From the NCBI RefSeq assembly GCF_018614035.1, contig NZ_JAGGPA010000074.1:1-64000 (forward strand): DNA of 64,000 nucleotides, read 5' to 3'. Made by a program: the position numbers and the translations under genes. Source of the DNA: Streptomyces sp. ISL-96 (GTDB taxonomy: Bacteria; Actinomycetota; Actinomycetes; Streptomycetales; Streptomycetaceae). The notes under the pieces were generated by a model that made no database searches, was not told the origin of the DNA, and worked only from the letters and a program-made list of their open reading frames with translations. The stretch's first letter is position 1. The number at the start of each line of letters is the position of its first letter. This document shows, in pieces, positions 60,632 through 64,000 of this stretch.

Positions 60632-62011
60632 TCAGCGCACCTCCACGAACGCCTCAGCGTCCCGCGCCGGCCGTTCCTTCGGCGGGGTCGCCGCGTGGCC
60701 CACCGCGACCGCGCCCATCGGGTCCCACCCCTCCGGCAGCGCCAGCACCTCCCGCACCACCTCACGGCAGAACATCGTCGACGAAACCCACGCCGACCCC
60801 AGCCGCTCACCCGCCAGCGCCACCAGAAAGTTCTGCACACCCGCACCGGCCGCGACCACGAACATCTCCCGCTCCGCCGCATCCCGCCGAGCGTCGCCGT
60901 ACACATGCGAGCCGTCCATCACCAGGCACGGCACCACCAGATACGGAGCCCGCCGCAGCACATCCCCCCGCCGCACGCGCTTCGCGATGGACTCCTCCGA
61001 CTTCCCGTCGGCCCGCAGATCCGCGACCCACGCGTCCCGCATCGCATCGAGCAGAGCCACCCGCGCCCCCTGCGACTCGACCAGTACGAAGCGCCAAGGC
61101 GTCGTATGGTGCGGCGCGGGCGCCGTGACCGCCGCCGCGACCGCGCGCCGTACCGCCGCCGGATCCACCGGCTCGGCCGTGAAGTCCCGCACCGTACGCC
61201 GCAACGTCACCGCTTCCCGCACAGCCTCCGAGGTCCCGAGCCGGAACATGTCGTCGGCCGCCGACCGGACCAGCGCCCGCCCGCCGGCGTCCTCCACATC
61301 AGATCCACCCGCACCCGCACCCCCACGCGCACCCCCACCCACGACCCGCGAAAGCCCCCGCACCACCGCGACCGGCAGTCCCTCCGTCTTCCCCTTCACG
61401 AGATCACCGGCCGCCGCGAGTTCATCCCCCACAGCGACGACAGTGGCGTTCAGCGGATTGCCGTACGCATCGCTCCCGCCCCGCAGATCCTCCAGGACCC
61501 GCACCCCAGCCGCCCCGATCGCGACATCAGTCAGCCCGTTGCGCCAAGGCCGCCCAAAGGTGTCCGTGACGACGACCCCCACGTCCACGCCCAGCGCGTC
61601 CCGCAACCCCTCCCGGATGCGCCGGGCCGAAGCATCCGGATCCTCCGGCAGCAACAGCACGGTCCCGGCCGCGGTGTTGGACGCGTCGACCCCGGCCGCG
61701 GCCATGACGAGCCCCTGCCGGTTCTCGACGATACGAAGCGTGCCGCGCCGCGCGACCACCCGTATCGTCTCCGCGTCGATGGCCGCCTCGCGGTCGGCCG
61801 CCTCCACGACGCGGCCCTCCGCCTTGCTGACGATCTTCGAAGTGACCAGCAGGATGTCCCCGTCGACGAGCCCGGGCCCAGTGGCGGCGATCAGCTTGGC
61901 GAGATCGTCCCCGGCCCGAACCTCCGGCATCCCGCCCAGCGCCCACACCCGAAAGGCCGGAACTGACGGGACGCCAGCCCCACCCCCACCCCCACCCCCA
62001 GACCCGCTCAC
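60632..62011 (-). CDS. fbiB: coenzyme F420:L-glutamate ligase / dehydro-F420 reductase
   Basis: A 459-residue two-domain FbiB. The N-terminal CofE domain (VPAFRVWALGGMPEVRAGDD; VDGDILLVTSKIVSKAEGR; VVVTDTFGRPWRNGLTDVAIG) adds glutamates to F420. The C-terminal nitroreductase-fold FMN domain (LRRTVRDFTAEPVDPAAVRR; APAPHHTTPWRF) reduces dehydro-F420. A Gly-rich linker joins them. GTG 62011 overlaps the cofD stop (GTGA). Confidence 0.95.
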   Translation of the reverse strand: MSGSGGGGGGGAGVPSVPAFRVWALGGMPEVRAGDDLAKLIAATGPGLVDGDILLVTSKIVSKAEGRVVEAADREAAIDAETIRVVARRGTLRIVENRQGLVMAAAGVDASNTAAGTVLLLPEDPDASARRIREGLRDALGVDVGVVVTDTFGRPWRNGLTDVAIGAAGVRVLEDLRGGSDAYGNPLNATVVAVGDELAAAGDLVKGKTEGLPVAVVRGLSRVVGGGARGGAGAGGSDVEDAGGRALVRSAADDMFRLGTSEAVREAVTLRRTVRDFTAEPVDPAAVRRAVAAAVTAPAPHHTTPWRFVLVESQGARVALLDAMRDAWVADLRADGKSEESIAKRVRRGDVLRRAPYLVVPCLVMDGSHVYGDARRDAAEREMFVVAAGAGVQNFLVALAGERLGSAWVSSTMFCREVVREVLALPEGWDPMGAVAVGHAATPPKERPARDAEAFVEVR

Positions 62012-62964
62012 GCCCGTACCTCCTCGGCGAGGACCAGCGCCTCCCGGGCCATCGCCGCCGTGGCCTCGACGTCGGTCATCATCAGCGGAACGGCCCGGCA
62101 CCGGATCCCCGCGCTCTCCACCTCTTCCACCACACCCGCGTCGACGGTGTCGACGAGCCACCCGTCGAGCAGCCCGGACCCGTAATGCCGGGCGACAGCG
62201 GCCGCGGTCGACTCGACACCCACCGCGGCCAGCACCTTGTCGGCCATGCCCCGCACAGGCGCGTCCCCCACGATCGGCGAAAGCCCGACCACAGGAACCC
62301 CCGCATCGGCGATCGCCTCACGAATGCCGGGCACGGCCAGGATGGTCCCCACGCTCACCACCGGATTCGACGGCGGAAAGAGAATCACGTCGGCCGAACC
62401 AATGGCCTCAAGAACGCCCGGCGCCGGCTTGGCCTGCTCCGCCCCCACCGGCACGACCGCCTGCGCGTCCACCGACGCACGAAGCTTCACCCAGTACTCC
62501 TGGAAGTGAATGGCCTTCCGCTCCCCGCCGACATCAACAGCGACATGCGTTTCGATACGGTCGTCGGACATCGGCAGCAGCCGCACCCCCGGCTGCCACC
62601 GCTCGCACAGCGCTTCCGTCACCGCGCTCAGCGGATAACCCGCGCCGAGCATCTGCGTACGGACGATGTGCGTCGCGAAGTCACGGTCGCCGAGCCCGAA
62701 CCACTCGGGCCCCACGCCGTACGCCGCGAGTTCGCTCTTCACCTGGAAGGTCTCGTCCGCACGCCCCCAGCCCTGTTCCTCGTTGATGCCACCGCCGAGG
62801 GTGTACATCACGGTGTCGAGGTCGGGGCAGACCTTGAGCCCGAACAGATAGATGTCGTCACCGGTGTTGCCGATGACGGTGATGTCCGCGTCAGGCGCGG
62901 CCGACTTGAGGCCGCGGAGGAAGCGAGCGCCACCAATACCGCCTGCCAGAACCACAATGCGCAT
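62008..62964 (-). CDS. cofD: 2-phospho-L-lactate transferase, F420 biosynthesis
   Basis: A 318-residue CofD/FbiA that joins the activated phospho-lactate or phosphoenolpyruvate moiety to Fo. Motifs are MRIVVLAGGIGGARFLRGLK, VIGNTGDDIYLFGL and ILFPPSNPVVSVGTIL. The start is ATG 62964. It is upstream of, and coupled to, fbiB; the cysteine dioxygenase gene lies 13 bases upstream on the same strand, so all three may be one operon. Confidence 0.95.
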   Translation of the reverse strand: MRIVVLAGGIGGARFLRGLKSAAPDADITVIGNTGDDIYLFGLKVCPDLDTVMYTLGGGINEEQGWGRADETFQVKSELAAYGVGPEWFGLGDRDFATHIVRTQMLGAGYPLSAVTEALCERWQPGVRLLPMSDDRIETHVAVDVGGERKAIHFQEYWVKLRASVDAQAVVPVGAEQAKPAPGVLEAIGSADVILFPPSNPVVSVGTILAVPGIREAIADAGVPVVGLSPIVGDAPVRGMADKVLAAVGVESTAAAVARHYGSGLLDGWLVDTVDAGVVEEVESAGIRCRAVPLMMTDVEATAAMAREALVLAEEVRA

Positions 62965-62977
62965 GCACAGCAGTCTG

Positions 62978-63496
62978 TCAGGCCGGTACGACATCCTGGG
63001 CCCGGGCGGCCGGGGAGCACTGAGCCGCATGCTCCGAGTGCATCGGCATCTCGGTGAGTCCGGGGAAGTAGACGTGCAGGCTGACCGCCGGCTCCAGCGC
63101 GTCGTTGACGACCTCGTGGACGTACCCGGGCGCGAACACCCGCTGCGACCCCGCCCCCAGCGCCCGCTGCACACGTCCCGCGCGCTCGGTCAACTCACCG
63201 TCGAGCACGGTCAGTACGCCGGACGAGGGCCCGTGGTCATGCATGCCGCTGCCCTGACCGGGCACCCAGCTGAGCAGCCAGACCTCATATCCGGGTCCGG
63301 TACGCAGCCGGTGGTACCAGCGGCTGGTGGCGTCGTACGAGACGAGGTGCTCCCACTGCGCACGGTCGGCGGCGATGGAGCGGGCGAGGCCGGCGAACTC
63401 GGCGACGGTGGCCGGGTGCTCACGGGCGGGCTGGAGGAGGTGCTGGACGGCGAGGATGTCGCCGGCGATCTGGAGGTCGCTGTCGCTGCTGTTCAT
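62978..63496 (-). CDS. cysteine dioxygenase family protein
   Basis: A 172-residue cupin enzyme. The iron-binding motif HDHGPSSGVLTVLDGELTE (His-x-His) and a late His in PGYVHEVVN define a type I cysteine dioxygenase, oxidising cysteine to cysteine sulfinate. The start is ATG 63496, with GAGGA upstream; ATG 63517 has no ribosome-binding site. Confidence 0.88.
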   Translation of the reverse strand: MNSSDSDLQIAGDILAVQHLLQPAREHPATVAEFAGLARSIAADRAQWEHLVSYDATSRWYHRLRTGPGYEVWLLSWVPGQGSGMHDHGPSSGVLTVLDGELTERAGRVQRALGAGSQRVFAPGYVHEVVNDALEPAVSLHVYFPGLTEMPMHSEHAAQCSPAARAQDVVPA

Positions 63497-64000
63497 GATG
63501 CGGGGGTTCCTCGGCATGAGTGTCGGGGTGTCGCAAGGCGAGAGACGCAAAACAAGAAAGGCGTAGCGAAAAGCTACAGAGAGTCAGCTGGAGCGCGGCG
63601 GCTTCAACAGCTGGAACAACAGCAACAGCAACAGAGAGCCTGGACAGCGCGACGGAACCCACGTGTGTGGGTCCGGGGGAGCACTGCGGTCACTGGCATG
63701 TGTTCAAGGAGACCCGCTTGCTCACTCCCTGTCAACCTCGTGACCGTTTTGGGGGTAATGTTTCACCTCATCCGGTTAATGGATGCGGAGAAAGGTTTGT
63801 GCAGCCCACTCTCCGGAGAAGTGGCGCATCAACCGCGCAAGCAAACGTCGTTGAGGCGTCGCGACCGGACTGTGATCCGGATCGCTTCCGCGGATCAAGT
63901 GCAACAAGATCGAACCCTGCTGCATCTCACTCTGATGAGGGGCGCGGATGAGCCAGCGGCAAGTGTCACCATTTTTGCCGATTTGAACACTTTCCGCATA
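63497..64000. other. upstream region of a gene beyond the window
   Basis: About 500 bases without a supported gene, with falling GC towards the end (TTTTTGCCGATTTGAACACT). A short CAACAG-rich stretch lies near 63610-63635, and GATCCG/CGGATC symmetry near 63875-63897. In S. coelicolor the gene after this locus is whiB, so this may be its long leader; that is inference from remembered gene order. Confidence 0.4.

Noticed and set aside
63520..63951. Hypothetical protein upstream of the window end
   Set aside because: Low-complexity N-terminus, no ribosome-binding site and AT-rich promoter-like sequence inside; better read as a leader region.

Overview
The window is high-GC actinobacterial DNA, almost certainly a Streptomyces chromosome. 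Codon third positions are nearly all G or C, GTG starts and GTGA/ATGA stop-start overlaps are common, and the gene content is typical: conservon-like roadblock proteins, a SigB/SigF-type sigma factor with its switch proteins, DUF397/XRE pairs, many LytR-CpsA-Psr (LCP) proteins and F420 genes. From hutU to the cysteine dioxygenase gene, the order recalls the S. coelicolor region around SCO3073-SCO3035. That comparison is from memory, not from a search.

Layout. 1-180 is poly-G that looks like a contig-end artefact. 1246-5266 holds a GH95 alpha-fucosidase, two decayed gene remnants and a MurR/RpiR regulator. 5416-7407 is a leftward operon of three roadblock proteins around a DUF4388-like protein. 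7540-10384 pairs an APC permease with a fold-type III PLP decarboxylase. 10503-16172 is histidine utilisation: hutU, an M20 amidohydrolase, hutF and hutI. 16279-18532 is a stress-sigma module: sigma, STAS antagonist and anti-sigma kinase. 18718-22794 is a four-gene operon of secreted proteins, two of them ending in sortase signals. 23487-29828 carries a peptide transporter, a two-component system preceded by eight 11-bp direct repeats, a GtrA protein and purK-purE. 29825-33218 has two M19 dipeptidase homologues; the second has lost its metal ligands, and the two are separated by a block of tandem and inverted repeats. 33286-35977 has a UDP-sugar dehydrogenase and an acyl-CoA dehydrogenase.

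The accessory region is 35914-44585. It is an 8.7-kb integrated element inserted in the 3' end of the acyl-CoA dehydrogenase gene, and it is bounded by a duplicated gene end. It carries a tyrosine integrase split by an in-frame TAG, a divergent operator-rich control region, an IS5-type element, and a leftward XRE-DUF5753 / DUF397 / DUF6879 / small-protein cluster. Nested inside is a 2.4-kb transposon that pairs a CmlR/Cmx-type chloramphenicol exporter with an IS481-family transposase. The transposon has 25-bp terminal inverted repeats and a 6-bp target duplication that supplies the transposase stop codon. I see no transfer or replication genes.

Beyond the element is an orphan amidinotransferase with atypical codon use, then a cell-envelope block (46112-59285): five LCP ligases, a thioesterase, a GT2 glycosyltransferase, a TIGR03089 protein, a secreted peptidoglycan amidase and manC. 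The window ends with a DNA glycosylase, the F420 genes fbiB and cofD/fbiA, cysteine dioxygenase and a 500-bp upstream region of a gene outside the window. I saw no rRNA, tRNA or CRISPR array by eye.
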